DNA from: Akanthomyces muscarius
Lineage: Eukaryota; Ascomycota; Sordariomycetes; Hypocreales; Cordycipitaceae
Assembly (NCBI RefSeq): GCF_028009165.1
Contig: NW_026611615.1
Coordinates: forward strand, 186,001 to 250,000
DNA: 64,000 bases
Reading direction: 5' to 3'
The notes beneath the pieces were generated by a model. That model saw nothing but the letters and a program-made list of their open reading frames with translations, was not told the DNA's origin and ran no database searches. The translations under genes and the position numbers were made by a program. Shown here piece after piece: positions 45,488 to 58,028 of the stretch (position 1 is its first letter; each line of letters begins with the position of its first letter).

Positions 45488-48400
45488 ATGTCCAAGACTC
45501 GCCGCCATGCGTTGAAACCACTCACCCTCGTCACTCTTTTACGACTCGCGTCCGCCGCCATCCCCTCGCACCTCCGCGACGACATTTCCGCCTTTATACC
45601 CGCCTGCGCCGAGCAGTGCCTCGTCTCCTTCCTGACCGTCAACTACGCGCGCGGCGACGACACGGACCGGAACCTGTCTCTCGACTTTGTCTGCGCGAAC
45701 CGCGGCCGCTCGGGCTACACGGTTGGCGAGGGCGCGCTGCAGTGCCTCACCGGCGAGCGCAACGTTGGCTTCTGCAGCGCCGTGGAATCTGGAGGTGCGT
45801 TGACTTGTATCCTGACTTTTGTGTGAACTTGGGAGGGGCTGACTTTGTAGATGCAGACGTCGCCTTTTCGAGAGCGTACCAGATTTGCAGCGACAAGACG
45901 GCCGTGGCCAAGCCCAACGGAGGCACCATCACCGCGACACTGAGGTTTGGCCCGCAGAGCGGCATCCTGACTTTTGCGCCCATCACCTCGTCGGCGACGC
46001 CGCTGCCGATTCCCACGGCGACTGACACCACCATCGCCGCTACCGACACCGACACCGACACCAGCAGCAGAAGCAGCTCAACATTGTCCTTTACCGAAAC
46101 TACATTGACGACGGCGACGGCGACTAGCAGCTCCAGCAACACAAAAGCCAGCTCCTCCACCTCGCGGACAACCACTACGTCCACGGCCACATCTACACCC
46201 ACCCCGACGCAAGACGCGCCGCCCAGCACGCGGCCCCTCTCCAAGGGCCAAATCGCCGGCATTTCCATCGGAGCCGTGTGCATCGCCGCCGGCGTCGCCT
46301 TTGGCCTCATCCTCCTAGTGCGATTCCTGTTGCGTCGCCGCCGCCGCCACAGCGGATCGACCATTGGCAGCTTTGTCGGCGGCGGTGGTAACGGTGGCGG
46401 AGGCGGAGGCGGGAGCTACAGGCCGGCGCGCGATACCTGGGGCTACGGATTCGACAAGACGTCGCACTCGAGCGGCCGCAGCTCGTGGATCGCGCGAGAG
46501 GCGCCGGGCATGTCGCGCTACCCAGCGATGCCGGCGCCCGGCGGCAGTGGTGCCAGTGGCCATGCGGCTCAGCAGCAACAGCAGCAGCAGCAGCAACTGC
46601 CGTACAATCGCGACAGCTGGCGGCCGAGCGCCATTGGCCTCGCCATTTCGCCGTCGAAGCTGTCCGGGGGCACGCCCGCAGCTACACCGACCAGGCTGCG
46701 ACCGCTTTCCAAGTTGTTGCCTGCGAAGCCGGACATGCCGCCCGTGGCACCCAAGAACAGCTCGCCGCCGCCTGCGATGCGTCCGGCGCATCAAGAAAGT
46801 CACGGAAACCAGGCACCGCAACAATCACAGGCATTCCTGCATCCCATTGCCGCTCAATTCATGCGCCCTGCTGCCGCACCTTCACCACCACAACAGCCAC
46901 CCGCCGCCGCCGCCGCCGCCGCCGCCGCCAACAGCCAACGTCCATACTCTCTGCGTCTCGTCATCCCCGACGACGCCAAGCCGCCGCCTGCGCCTCCCGC
47001 ACAGGACAAGAAGCTCGTTCAGAGCCGGCCGCAAGCCGGCGCCGGCCGCGACAGCACCCTGACCGAGTTTGAAGAGGACGAGCTCCGGCGCTCGACATCG
47101 CCGAGCGCCGGCCAGATCTGGTGTCCGCCGTCCGCCGGGCCCGACTCCGCCGCGGCAGCCGCTCCGTATTATGTGTCCGACGGCTGCGGCAACTGGGTCC
47201 TCGGCGACGCCAAGAGCGCGCTCGAGAGGGAGATGCAGAGCCCGCTGAGCGCCGGCACCGTGCCGCGCGTCGCGACGGCCCGGTCGGGCATCGTCACGAC
47301 GGCCGTGCAGACGCAGATTCCCGCGCGGAGGTCCCGCGAACCGCTGGCAGCTGCTGCCGACGAGCCGAAAAGGGAACAAGAGCTGCCGAGCAGTATACAA
47401 AACACCCCAGAGGTGCTGGCCGCGACGCCGCTGATCCGGAGCGACCAGACGCAGGAGAAGGGTGAAGAGCGAGAGGCAGCGACAGCAGATCCCAAAACGC
47501 CGCGCGTGCGCTCCGTCGTGCGCACGCCCAAGACGGTGCCCTCGCCGCTCTTTTCTAGACAGCCCAATCCGCGATCCGTCTCTACTCCGCTCCCCAACAT
47601 CAACACCACAACGACCGCATCTCAAGGCCGTTCATTGACTGCCGGCGGGCGATCGCGCGCCACATCCGCCGACAGCGGCGTCACCACCTTTAGTATAGGG
47701 TCTGATGACGCTGCCGACGATAACAACCTCAAGTCGCCCTTTGCCACTACGCCCGGGCCGGTCAACAACCTCTCGCCCGTTGCCGAGTCGCCTCGCAGCC
47801 GCGCCACCGCTTCCAACACTGGCAGCAACGACGTCCACGCGACCACCATCGCCAACACCGCAGGTCCTTCCGAGAACACCAGCGGCGGCGTAAGTCCCGT
47901 CTCGTACCCGCGCATCCCCGGCCGCGGCACCTCTGGACCACCGCCCCGCGGCGGCCGCGGCCACTTCCCCGGCGTGGCGCCGTCGCGCATGTTGCTCTTC
48001 AACCAGCAGGACACGGGCCAGCCCAGCCCGACGCTCGGGCGCGAGTCGTTTCAGCGACAGCCGCCACATCTCCCGCATGGTGATGCACCCGCTCCGGACG
48101 CTGCAGCTCGGTACTCTCGAGGTGGCGGCAACGGCGTGTCACGCGGTCGAGGCCGTGGCGGTTCCATGATGATGATGATGCGTCCGCCAGCGCATAACAG
48201 CACGATGGGCGGCGCTCCTGCGCCACGTCCACCGTCGCAAGCGTCCTATGCGCAGCAGCAGCGGACCGGCTCGCCGACCATGCGCATTGTCGAACCGTCA
48301 CCTTCACCCGAGCCCCAGCATGGCCCTCCATATCCCACCACCACCTCTACCGCGCCACCACCGCGCGACGACCGATCCATGCTCCCCTCGGCCGCTCGTC

Positions 48401-48993
48401 AGCCGCGCCGCCGTCCTCCAAGCCACCTCCCGCATCCCTTCCCCATGTATCCCCAGCCTCGTCCCGGCCGAGCCGCCGCCGCACCACCACAAGAACCCAC
48501 CATCCCCAACATCACCACCGACCGCGACAGCTTCAGCCGCTACCCAGGCCACCCGATGCCCATCCCGCAGCCCTACCAGCGCCACTCGCAGCACCAGCAC
48601 GAGCTCTGGCGCCCGCCGTCGCAGTCCTACAACCCCGCGGCGCACGACAACAGCAGCCAGGAGGCCCTCGCCACCGCGTCGGCGTCCTCGCCGTCGGCGT
48701 CGTCGCTGCTGCTGGCTAAGAGGCTGGGGACGCAGCGTGCCGCCAACATGGCGCTGCAGCCGCCGCCGAAGAGCCAGAGCAACCTCGGGATCCGCAGTCG
48801 CTGGCAGCAGTCGCCCCAACAGCAGCAGACGCAGACGCCGCAAGGTGGTGGAGGGGGAGGAGATGGAAGGACGCAAGGGGGCTACCGGGCCGCAGAGTAT
48901 CCCGCCACGCAAGATTTGCCTAGTACGCCGACCTGGTTGCCGCGGTTGACGCCGACACGACGAGGAGAGGACTTGGTGCTGAACGTGGGCTGA
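45488..48993 (+). CDS. CFEM-like single-pass membrane protein with long cytoplasmic tail
   Basis: Predicted 1,149-aa surface protein. Exons 45488-45794 and 45851-48993. A signal peptide (residues 1-24) precedes a small extracellular domain with six Cys (40, 44, 69, 86, 96, 115) beginning FIPACAEQC and containing SGYTVGEGALQC; this resembles CFEM-type domains but has two Cys fewer than the classical eight. A Ser/Thr-rich stalk follows, then one transmembrane segment (about residues 237-259, GISIGAVCIAAGVAFGLILL) stopped by RFLLRRRRRH. The roughly 890-residue cytoplasmic part is Pro/Gln/Gly/Ser-rich with poly-Gly, poly-Gln and poly-Ala runs and no recognised domain. The topology suits a wall or surface sensor or scaffold. 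No kinase or other enzyme motif is visible. Confidence 0.8.
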
Positions 48994-49254
48994 AGTCGGA
49001 CGATGAAAGAAGAGGGAGGGAGCCAAGAACGAAGAAGACGAGGGGAAAAGAGAGAAAGAAGAGAGAAAATTTATCTGGGATAAATTCGTGTACAATTAAA
49101 TACTTGCGGACCTGGTATTGATATAGGCCATTCATTTGGGAAGCGTTTTCACGATTATTCGGCGCTCATGACGATATCCAATCTTTTCATAGACAATCTC
49201 TTAGTTTTATTGGCGCTCTAAAAGTTGAATCTTAGGAATATTGCACTATGCTAT

Positions 49255-52200
49255 TTAGCGTTTAGGTGACCATTGCATCATCTCTGTTGCGCGGCGACCT
49301 AGTTCCTCATCTATCATGGCCGTATCCATCGGATCATCCCGTTCACCTCCGTGACGATTTCTGCCTGGGGTACTGAGGTTACTCATGGAATACCCGTCAA
49401 AGTCTGGGTCATTTCCAGTCCCGCTGCTTTCGTCCGAGCGATACATTCGTCTGCCCTTTTTTCTTCCGCTACCAATGTGCAGGTTTCGCTTCAAGTCACT
49501 CATCTGATCGTCCAACGCCCCCAAACCATGGCCCAAAGCACCACGGTTCAAATGCGCACCAGCGTCAATAAGACGATTCTTCTTCCGGATTTCCTGCCAG
49601 CGCGTCATGCTCCCGAGCTCAAGAATGCTCATTCTGCGTGTCTTTCCAATGGGGTTGCCAATCATGACTGGGCGCCACGCTTGCTCCTCCTCTATCAACG
49701 CCTGCGGATCAGTTGGCATTGATGCTCGTCGGATGGTTGACTTTCGTCTTGCTTCTACCACTCGGTCCATCTCGTCAAACTTGGATCGTGGAATGATTTG
49801 AATTTCCACAAAGCGAACAAGAACAAGAAGCAAAAGTATGGTGAGAACAAACAAGATGCCTGCAACAACACCAGTCGCAACTTGCTGCCCGAGGGTTCTT
49901 GTGACATGCCCACCCAGTGCCGTGGAGCCTGCAGCCAAAATATACGCAAACGTGTGAGTCAGTGCAAACCCAGCAGTTACTCGAGGAAAAGAGGAGTAAT
50001 TTGTTCTCTTTGGGTTTCTCGCAGAAGAACCGCGTTGTCGGCCCGTCATTCCCGGGCTCAAGTCCGAACAGTCGAATGTTTCCATGATGAGCCCATTGCA
50101 TTCAGAGATGGCTAGGCAGGAAAAGAAACCAACGAAAAAAGAGAATATTGTTGGTAAACTTATATGCATAGGCGGGCCGGTAGAAACAGCTGCGTAGCAG
50201 ATGCCGGCCAGAGGGAGCAGCAGTGAAAATACCGTGCGGCGCACCATGTGGGACGACCAAACAACGCGCTTGTCGAGGGTTGCCTTGTTGGTATTGAGCT
50301 GTGCGAAGCGGGATCGAGAAAACAAGTTTGCTTTTTGGAACGGAATTGCCAAGAGCGCACCCAGCGCCATGCTGGCAACCAGCAGGCCAACTTCAGGCGA
50401 CCGAAATCTGTAGTACTTCGAGGCCAAAGAGCCCAAAAGAACAATAATGAGGACAACCTGACAATAAATCCAGGAGGAATATATTGTCATCACCAAGAAA
50501 CCTGGTTGTCGAAGCATCTCCATAGACAGAACAATGCCATGGTATACTTCTTCTCCCCACCACCTGGGTCCAGTCTTCGCCCTGTGCATCATGATCTCAC
50601 CACGCGCGACACGACGAGAGATATCGGAGCCCGTTCTGACTTCCGCAACGGAGCGTCTGTAAGCCGAGCGGCGCACTTCTGGACAAACAACATTGAGGAA
50701 TAGTACCACAGCGATGAGAATGATGCTGACATAAAATCCCCAAGTTGGCGTATACTTGTCAATGATTGCTGCACCGACCAGGAAGCCTACACCAAGAGAA
50801 CCAATCCAGCACCAAGTCCAAATACCGAGCCAGACTCCCATACCGCCTCCATGTCTGCGCGCATCGTAGTGATTAACTACCTCTTGATGGGGATTCACAC
50901 TCATCAGAGATGCACCAAAGAGGTCAGTGAGGATAGAATGGAAATTCATGCTGGCGAATCCAAGTGACACACCCATGAGGGTCCTTGAAGCAAGCAGCAA
51001 CACTCTCCACTGAAATGAATCCACCAATCTCTGAGAGGTTACTGCGAGCGCTTGCGGAAACAAAAGTGGCATTGCAAGAACAAGCCCAGTCAGGATGTAT
51101 GGCTTTCTACCATGAAGTAATGGCAGTGGCCACAGTAGAAGAGTTGGAATTGCCATCCCAAAGAAGCAACCAGTGTTTCCGTGCACAACAATGTGAGACG
51201 GGTCAACGACATAGTATTGAATGGATGGAACCAGCCCAGCGTAAATGCCAAGAATGATACCGATTAGAGCGGTGCTAATACAAGCCACGGAAGCGACGAA
51301 GCGTTTGCGAGTTGTCGACCAATCTCTGGCGATAGGCTGTCGTCGATGCGATCGTGCCAAATTGAATCGTTCACCCGCTCGTAGGCTGACATGTGAGCGC
51401 CGTCGCAGGCTGATTACGTGGTCGACAGGCAGTTGTCGCCCTGCAATATCCCGCTCTGGAAGCTGCTCGTCGCCAAACTGAAAACCACCTTGTGGTACTG
51501 CGTCAGACGCTGTTTGGTAGGGTGTCGTAAAAGCTCGCTGGCCACCCCGAGGACCTTTAGGATGCGTTGTGCCGTGCAAATGAGGCCGCACCGAGAAAGA
51601 CTGGTTGCCATCCTCTCCCATTGCGGCGGCTGGAAGTTGGAAAGTAACGTGTCGGTGTACCTGAGAGTAATCTTCTGATCTTGGCATAAGTCCGTCATCA
51701 GAGTATTTTTCCATGACTTCGTGCAGACGAGGTCTATTTTCAGCTGCGGAGAAAGTATCGGCATGCTGGCCAAGAGGCCTAGGGGAAGAAAAATGGTCTG
51801 TCTCACCCGACGAAACGTTTTCGATGCAAGACCTGTCCGAGCTGGAGCTTTGTAGCTCGCTACTTTCCCGAGAGCGGGCCGCATAGAAAGCTCGGTTGTG
51901 GGGGAGATCAACGACTTGAGAAGCCATAGAAACTGCTTCATTCACTAGTCTCTCCAAGTCACTTACAGCACGACGAAACAAAAAGCCATCGAAGCGCGAA
52001 TCTGATCTTGTAGAGTACTTTGAGAGTCCGGTAACCCTTCGTGCTAATTGAATATCAACCAAAGACGGAGCCTCCAAAGTACTTACAGATTGGGATCGAG
52101 GGCGGAATCTTGTGGAACGACTGGTGAGTTTTGTCGTGTAGGTTTCGGGATACCATAGCATTTCGCGTAGCCATTTTGAGGCTCGAGTGTAGTCAAGAAG

Positions 52201-53290
52201 CGAACCGACCGAATAGCTGCGCTTGAGGGCGCTTTTCGGCAATAGAGAAATGTCTTGAGTGGTTCCGTTCACATTGTCGGAGCAGCTGTGGGTAATGTCT
52301 ACCAAGGGTAGCTTTGGTCGTACATGGCGAGTTGGTACAGGAGCAAACAGGTTGCCGGAGCCCTCTTTTTCGCCTACGGGGTATGTCACACAGGCAGAAA
52401 GACTGTGGCGTGCATCTGAGGAGCGCATTAGATTCGTAGTTGGCCAGCTAAGGAGCAAACATACCTGCAGCATGCTGCCACGCGAAGTTATTCTGGCCTG
52501 GTGAGGGCATTTGTACTACCACGTGATGATGGCCTGGGTGTGATCCAAGTGTGCTGAAGGACGCCACGCTACAAGATTTCTCGTCCAAAAGTTGGAAAGC
52601 GTCTCTTGGATCGGGAACGTCGTATGGCGGAAAAGCAGCGATACTGCCGACTGAAAAGCGTTGCATGTGCGATGTGTTGGCATCTGATACTGGGGTGTGA
52701 AGCTGGCGAGACACGGAGCCATCCTGCTAGGGAGCTTTGATCGAACTCGGACGAAGTCTCTCGCTGGCAGCTGGAGTTGGCTTTGAAGAAGGAAGCCTCC
52801 GCACTGAAAAAGTAACTTAATTAGTGAGATGAGATCAGAAGGAATGTGCAGAAATAATACCAATTTTCAGTCGCCTTTTGCCGGACTGTTCAGTCTGGGC
52901 CGTGGTATTGAGGCTATGCGTGTTCTCCCTGTCAGCGCCGACAGCGACCATGCTGGACCTGAAACTAGTCGAAGATCTTCGTAGTGGTATGAAAGACTGG
53001 TTATCTTTGTCGTGGAGCACAATTAAAGGCTCCTTTTCGGCATCACCGGCTTCCTCCATCATTCGCGTCAACGCACTCGATCGGTGGCCACGGTGGCGAA
53101 GGGCTTTTTTCACGGGAGTTGTGGGCCGATTATGTATTCCAGTCTTTACGACAGAGCGTGTAATTGATAGTGATGAGCGGTTGCTCGGAGCAGGCGTATT
53201 GTCGAAGCTGCCAACGCCTGAACCGGAGTCGACAGACTGATGAGGATCGACCGGCCAGGCCTCTGTGTGTGAGTAGAGGGTGGATAACAT
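49255..53290 (-). CDS. MFS transporter with long cytoplasmic ends; in-frame TAG in exon 2
   Basis: Membrane transporter of the major facilitator superfamily. Exons 53290-52861, 52803-52465 and 52415-49255 join in frame and would give about 1,309 aa. The first about 530 residues are Ser/Arg-rich and hydrophilic. Twelve-helix-like hydrophobic segments start at FVASVACISTALIGIILGIY, with the DHA1-like loop LLHGRKPYIL after helix 2, a central cytoplasmic loop and a second bundle ending at VRFVEIQII. A hydrophilic tail of about 150 residues follows. Anomaly: codon 169 (52729-52727) is TAG, in frame between two well-formed splice sites. Either a further short intron with a poor donor removes it, translation starts downstream, or the allele is broken. 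Start taken at the ATG at 53290. Substrate unknown. Confidence 0.75.
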
Positions 53291-54283
53291 GTCTCCTCGA
53301 GGACAGTCTGCAACGATTTGATGCACCGCAGATCTCGATTCAAGATTTCAAGATGAAAACTGGCGCATAGTAAGGAAGCTATGAAAGAGCGATGATGTGA
53401 TGGGGTGGCGGCTGCACGAGACTAGGCGGCCGGGACGGGTAGATTGTAATCGATTTTAAAAGGAGGAGTGCATGGATTATGAGGGGTTGTAGCAAGAATT
53501 GAGGGATGAAAATATAAATACTGATAGGAGCACGGAGTAGCAGATGGTAGGATCAGAAATGATGGCAGAACATATGATGCTGCCGAGCTGAAGATGGTGC
53601 GTTTGCATGGTGCATCAGGCAGGGCCTTGTAAATATCCCAGACCGGCCTGCCTGCCTGCCAAAATCAAATCGGTGCCTAGGTAGTTAGCGGGACGGCTGG
53701 CGTCTCTGGTGCCCTGTGCCTGTCCAAAAACAGGCTCCCCTCGCGTACAGTGCCTCTAGGTAATTCCGAGCGCTAACTAATGTATGGCGACTTAATGGCA
53801 GTTCGCTCGGAATTACCTTCAACCACTGTACCTAGGCAGTTGGTATGGTAGGTAGGTAGGCAGCGGGGGCACGTAGGTCGGTACCTACAGTGGGTGTACC
53901 CAACGGGCGAGTACATCCATGGCTGCCAGCCAAACCATTGACCTGATTAATACCTGCCATTCGACGAACCAAGATGAATTTTGTTCATCTTGAAGAAATG
54001 AATGTAAGCTAGAGCTCAGTAGTATTAATATGACAATCGTCTTAGCTCTTCGCCATCGCCATCAAGTTTGCAGCGAAACAGGCACAACCTACCTACCTAG
54101 TAGAGGGGTGTGGCGGGCCCCCGTAACCGTTGAACGGCGCTGGCGGCAGGCCGCCGCCACGAGGGCTGCTGGCGCTAGATTATGGTTATTTGAGATTGAG
54201 AAGCGAAAAGTTTATTTAATATTGAAAAGAAAATCTCTACAGAATTTAAGACAGAATCTGAAAGCGAATTACACTAGAATCCC
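53291..54283. other. Intergenic with repeats, MFS promoter and WSC 3' region
   Basis: No gene seen. It holds an 87-bp hairpin element (listed separately) and many TAGGTA/CCTAGG-type motifs between 53670 and 53900, including short GTAG-rich tandem runs near 53850-53870. Confidence 0.5.
53745..53831. repeat. 87-bp inverted-repeat element (hairpin, MITE-like)
   Basis: Two 28-bp arms, 53745-53772 and 53804-53831, are inverted copies. The outer eight bases (GTACAGTG) and inner fourteen (GGTAATTCCGAGCG) match perfectly and most of the six between differ. The loop is 31 nt. This could be a miniature inverted-repeat element or a structured regulatory hairpin; no clear target-site duplication is seen. 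Confidence 0.75.
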
Positions 54284-56046
54284 CTATTTAGGACAGTAGT
54301 CCTTGCACACATTGGGGTTGATCAGCTTGTTCGCAGCGACACAGAGCGCAAACTGCTTCTTGCACTTAATGTCCTTGATGAGGCCGAGTGTGCGCTTTCC
54401 ATGTCCGTCATTCTCAGAAGTTTCGAGCCCATCACGCCCGAACAGGCAAGTGGCCTTCAAGCACTGCTTCAGCTGAACGCCGCAGGCTTCAATGCATGCC
54501 AGTGACGCCTTGGGGAAGATTGGGCACTTGGACTTGTCGGGAAGGTTGAAAAGCTTGAACGGATTCTTGCCATAGTCGCCCTTGTTGTCACTGCAGCTAA
54601 CTGGTGGCAAGGGAACGCCACAGATGGGTTCGTGCCCGATCCAATCGGATCCCTCAACACAGACCTGTGTCGGGGCAGGAACACAGGATGATGTAGTCGA
54701 GGTACGGGTCGAAGTCGTGAATGTCTTTGACGAAGTTGTTGTAGTTGTCGAAGTAGTGCTTGTACCAGTGCCAGTTGAGGTAGTGCCGGTGCCAGTGGAA
54801 GTAGTGCCAGTTGAGGTGGTGCTAGTGCCAGTGCTGGTTGAAGTAGTTCCAGTGCCAGTGGAAGTAGTGCCGGTCGAAGTAGTGCCGGTCGAAGTAGTGC
54901 CGGTCGAAGTAGTGCCAGTGGAAGTAGTGCCAGTGGAAGTAGTGCCGGTCGATGTAGTGCCAGTAGAAGTAGTGCCAGTGGAAGTAGTGCCAGTGGAAGT
55001 AGTGCCGGTCGAAGTAGTGCCGGTCGAAGTAGTGCCAGTCGAGGTAGTGCCAGTCGAGGTAGTGCCAGTCGAGGTAGTGCCAGTCGAGGTAGTGCCAGTC
55101 GAGGTAGTGCCAGTCGAGGTGGTGCCGGTGCCAGTGCTGGTTGAGGTAGTTCCAGTGCCAGTCGAGGTAGTGCTGGTGCCAGTCGTTGTGGTAACGGAGC
55201 TGGTTGAGCTCGTGCTTGTCGTCGGCGTCGGCGTCGCAGTGGTGCTGCTAGTTGTCACACTTGAGGTGCACGGCTCCGTGGACTCGAGATCCTTGGCAAA
55301 GTAGATGTTGATGCGGTTTGCGCCTCCGCACGTCTTGGAGCCGTCACCAGAGCAAGGCTTCTGGCACTCGGCATCTGACACCTTGCTGGCTTGAGAAGCA
55401 AGGTAGCTGTCGCACCAGCACTCGCCTCCGTACTCGGTTCCGGCATACGGATAACCCTGCGCCTTGCAGGCAGAGATGCACTTCTCCGGAGTCACGCCAC
55501 CGTCGATGCTCTGCGGGTGTCCGAGAGAGCGCGGCGACTGGTCGGTGTAGCAGCCCTGCGCCTGGTAGTCACTCACCGAGACCTGATCGGCAGTCTTGGG
55601 GAAAGTAGGGTCCTGCCAGACGGAGTAGGAGGAGTCTGGCCCTCCACAGGATTCATCTGGGTTTCCGGTGCACTTGTAGCTGCACTTGCTATCGTCTTGT
55701 TGCTGGCCTGTAATGACGTTGCCGCAGTAGCAAACACCATAATAGGTGAGAGCCGCATAACGGTAAGAGTTGCCTGCACCGAGAGTTAGAGGGGCTGTGG
55801 ATGGGCTTGCAAGCGACATGAGGATAAAACCGTCTCACCTTTGCAGACAGCCGTGCACTTGGCAACGGTCATGCTGGCTTGATCAGCCGCGGAGCGGAAG
55901 TCGAAATCGCTCTTGGAGACACATCCCAACTTTGCAAACGGTGTAAACGGATCAGTGCACGGTGGCTGCTCAGTATAGCTGGCTCGTGACAGTTGACCAA
56001 GCAGGGCTGTCGCGGCCAGCGCAATGATGCTAGCAGTAGGGGCCAT
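54284..56046 (-). CDS. Secreted wall protein with two WSC domains and Thr/Ser repeat
   Basis: Predicted extracellular or wall protein of 565 aa. Exons 56046-55839 and 55773-54284; the 65-bp intron has a CTCTAAC branch point. A signal peptide (residues 1-22) is followed by a first WSC domain (KLGCVSKSDF through YYGVCYCGN, CTGNPDESCGG), split by the intron, and a second (AQGCYTDQSPRSLG, GTEYGGECWCDSYL, CSGDGSKTCGG). Then comes a long Thr/Ser/Gly tract made of TSTGT units, and a Cys-rich C-terminal domain of about 140 residues (PICGVPLPPVSC, ACIEACGVQLKQC, VCKDYCPK). There is no transmembrane segment or GPI signal at the C-terminus, unlike WSC stress sensors, so it is probably a secreted carbohydrate-binding protein. 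The C-terminal domain is not recognised. Confidence 0.88.
54745..55190 (-). repeat. 15-bp minisatellite within the WSC gene
   Basis: Tandem 15-bp units encoding TSTGT, about nineteen nearly uniform copies between about 54840 and 55125, with more variable copies on both sides. Units differ mainly at silent third positions (for example GTCGAAG against GTGGAAG on the plus strand). The length is a multiple of three, so copy-number changes would alter spacer length without a frameshift. Confidence 0.9.
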
Positions 56047-57968
56047 TTCTGTAATAAATTGCTCAAAGGCCGAGCGTGGACGTGCTTAGGTAAAAGGCAG
56101 GATATTGAATAAGATAGAACTCAGGACGAATAAGTTTGTAACGTTATCACCTGTCACTCTGCAACAGTCCTGTGTGGCGTGTATAAGAGCTTGGCTGATT
56201 CAAGCATCGGTAATTTGGCTGCGGCGATCCCATCTTTAAATAGTTGCTGGATTCCCATGAGGTGGACAATTCGTATTACCTCGAGATACTCCTATCACAG
56301 GAGAGGAATAGCCCCCAGCGCTAAAGACTCAACAAAATCCGCCATCACAGGTCCATGACCCGGCCGAACCAGCACCCGAGAACTTTAACCTCTGCCATTC
56401 ACCGAGCTGCATATTGTCTGTGTAAGTCCGCTCACTCTTTAGCCGTCTGAATAGGTAGAAGCCGAGGGGCCCGCTCTTGGTCCTCGCTCTCCGGTGTGGC
56501 GTTCAGGACATCTTTGCACAGACAACAGCCCTATTGGTCGGGTTCTCCGCCAAGACGGTCGGCCACCGGCCACGCTTGGACATTGGATCTCGTCCTGGGT
56601 GAGCATGAATTCCTCACGGACGCGCCCACTTATTACAGGATTTTTTTCCTCGTATTGAGACCGTCTAGACCTTCGCCAGGCCACGATGACGAGAGAACCA
56701 AGCTAGACAACAAACTATCAGCTCAGCTCAACCCACCACAAGAGGCCCGAGAACATACCCGAGGTAACCACATCTAGCTAATGGCAGATCAAGCATAGTT
56801 TAAAAAACAGCATCAGGTACATTCTCAGAGTTTCCTTCTCGAGCTGGCATAAAACGAAAAAAAGATAAAAAAACATCTACCTAAAGAGAATCTCCATGTA
56901 TCATTCATAATAGAGGCCAATAATTAGATCTATTTTGAGACTATATCGGGTAGAGTAAAGCTAGCCACGACTTTTTTCTACTTAGTAGATCAGTAGTATC
57001 TTCATATAATCAGTAAAATTAGTGGTCAGGCAAGTCGGGTCATCAATTGTGATCAACCTGTGAGGGCTTCCAGCGTTGCCACGCCTTCACCCTTACTATA
57101 AATATAACCGTGTACAGTAAAGCTAGGTACTTCGGCCCTGCTGCCCCGGCCCGTGTTACTATGCTGTAAATAGCACTACTACGGAGATACCCGGCCGCGG
57201 AATAGAGGCATAGGAGCAAGGATTCTTGCTCGTTTGCTCTCGGCAGAAGAACGGAGAGCTAAGTAGACTATCAGGCCGAAAGCCTAATCCCCTCCGCAGA
57301 AGCTGAACTAAGCCCTTGTCTGCCAAGGCGCACGGTTCGTCGCCGAGGTAAATACTGGGCGTTGCCCGGATTGCTATGAGGTTGACAGGCAGTAGCACGG
57401 TCAAAGCGACATTTAATAATTTGAGTTCAAAGCAATAAAGTTAGCTCACAGCTGTTTTCTTCTTCTTGAAGCGCGAACCAGAATAACAATAGCACGGTGC
57501 GCCTTGTGCCGAAAGTGTTATTTATCCAATTGGAGCTAGACAGAGCAAGAATGCCTAAGTACTTTCAAGATCCCCCTCCTATCCTACACCTAGTGCACGG
57601 CCAAAAAGCTGCTGATCGACATAACATTACGGATACATCTTTTGTTCTTACCAGGGGGTTTAAGGGAGCATTGTCCGCATCTTGCTCACACTAAAGTTGC
57701 AGAGCCTTTCCCCAATTTTAGCCGTCGCTAGCATGGCTAGCAATGAGCCCCAAGTGTGCTACTGACAACTTTTGAGCACAGGCAGGTCCAGCCACCTTCA
57801 TGAGCTACCTTCTTCCAAGTTATGCGAGCCGATAGCCCGTTAATCATCCCCACAGTAAAATACACAAAGGCAATTACAGACTTCGCAGAGTCTAACGAGC
57901 GGACTGTGCCCTTGTGCTGCCCGTGCTGCCTCGCCTTGCTGGATTGGCCTTGCTGATGCTTTTCCCAC

Positions 57969-58028
57969 GATGCTCGGGTCGCCTTTCTGATGCTCGGATC
58001 GTTTTTCTGATGCTCGGGTCGTCTTTCT
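57969..58028. repeat. Tandem repeat, three 20-bp units
   Basis: Three adjacent 20-bp units start with GATGCTCGG and end with TTTCT (57969-57988, 57989-58008, 58009-58028). They differ at only a few positions. Confidence 0.9.

Noticed and set aside
51930..52110. GTAAGT sequences inside the MFS main exon (near 51970 and 52090)
   Set aside because: They fall on Val-Ser codons in an open frame; no acceptor with a convincing branch point keeps the frame, so no extra introns were called.
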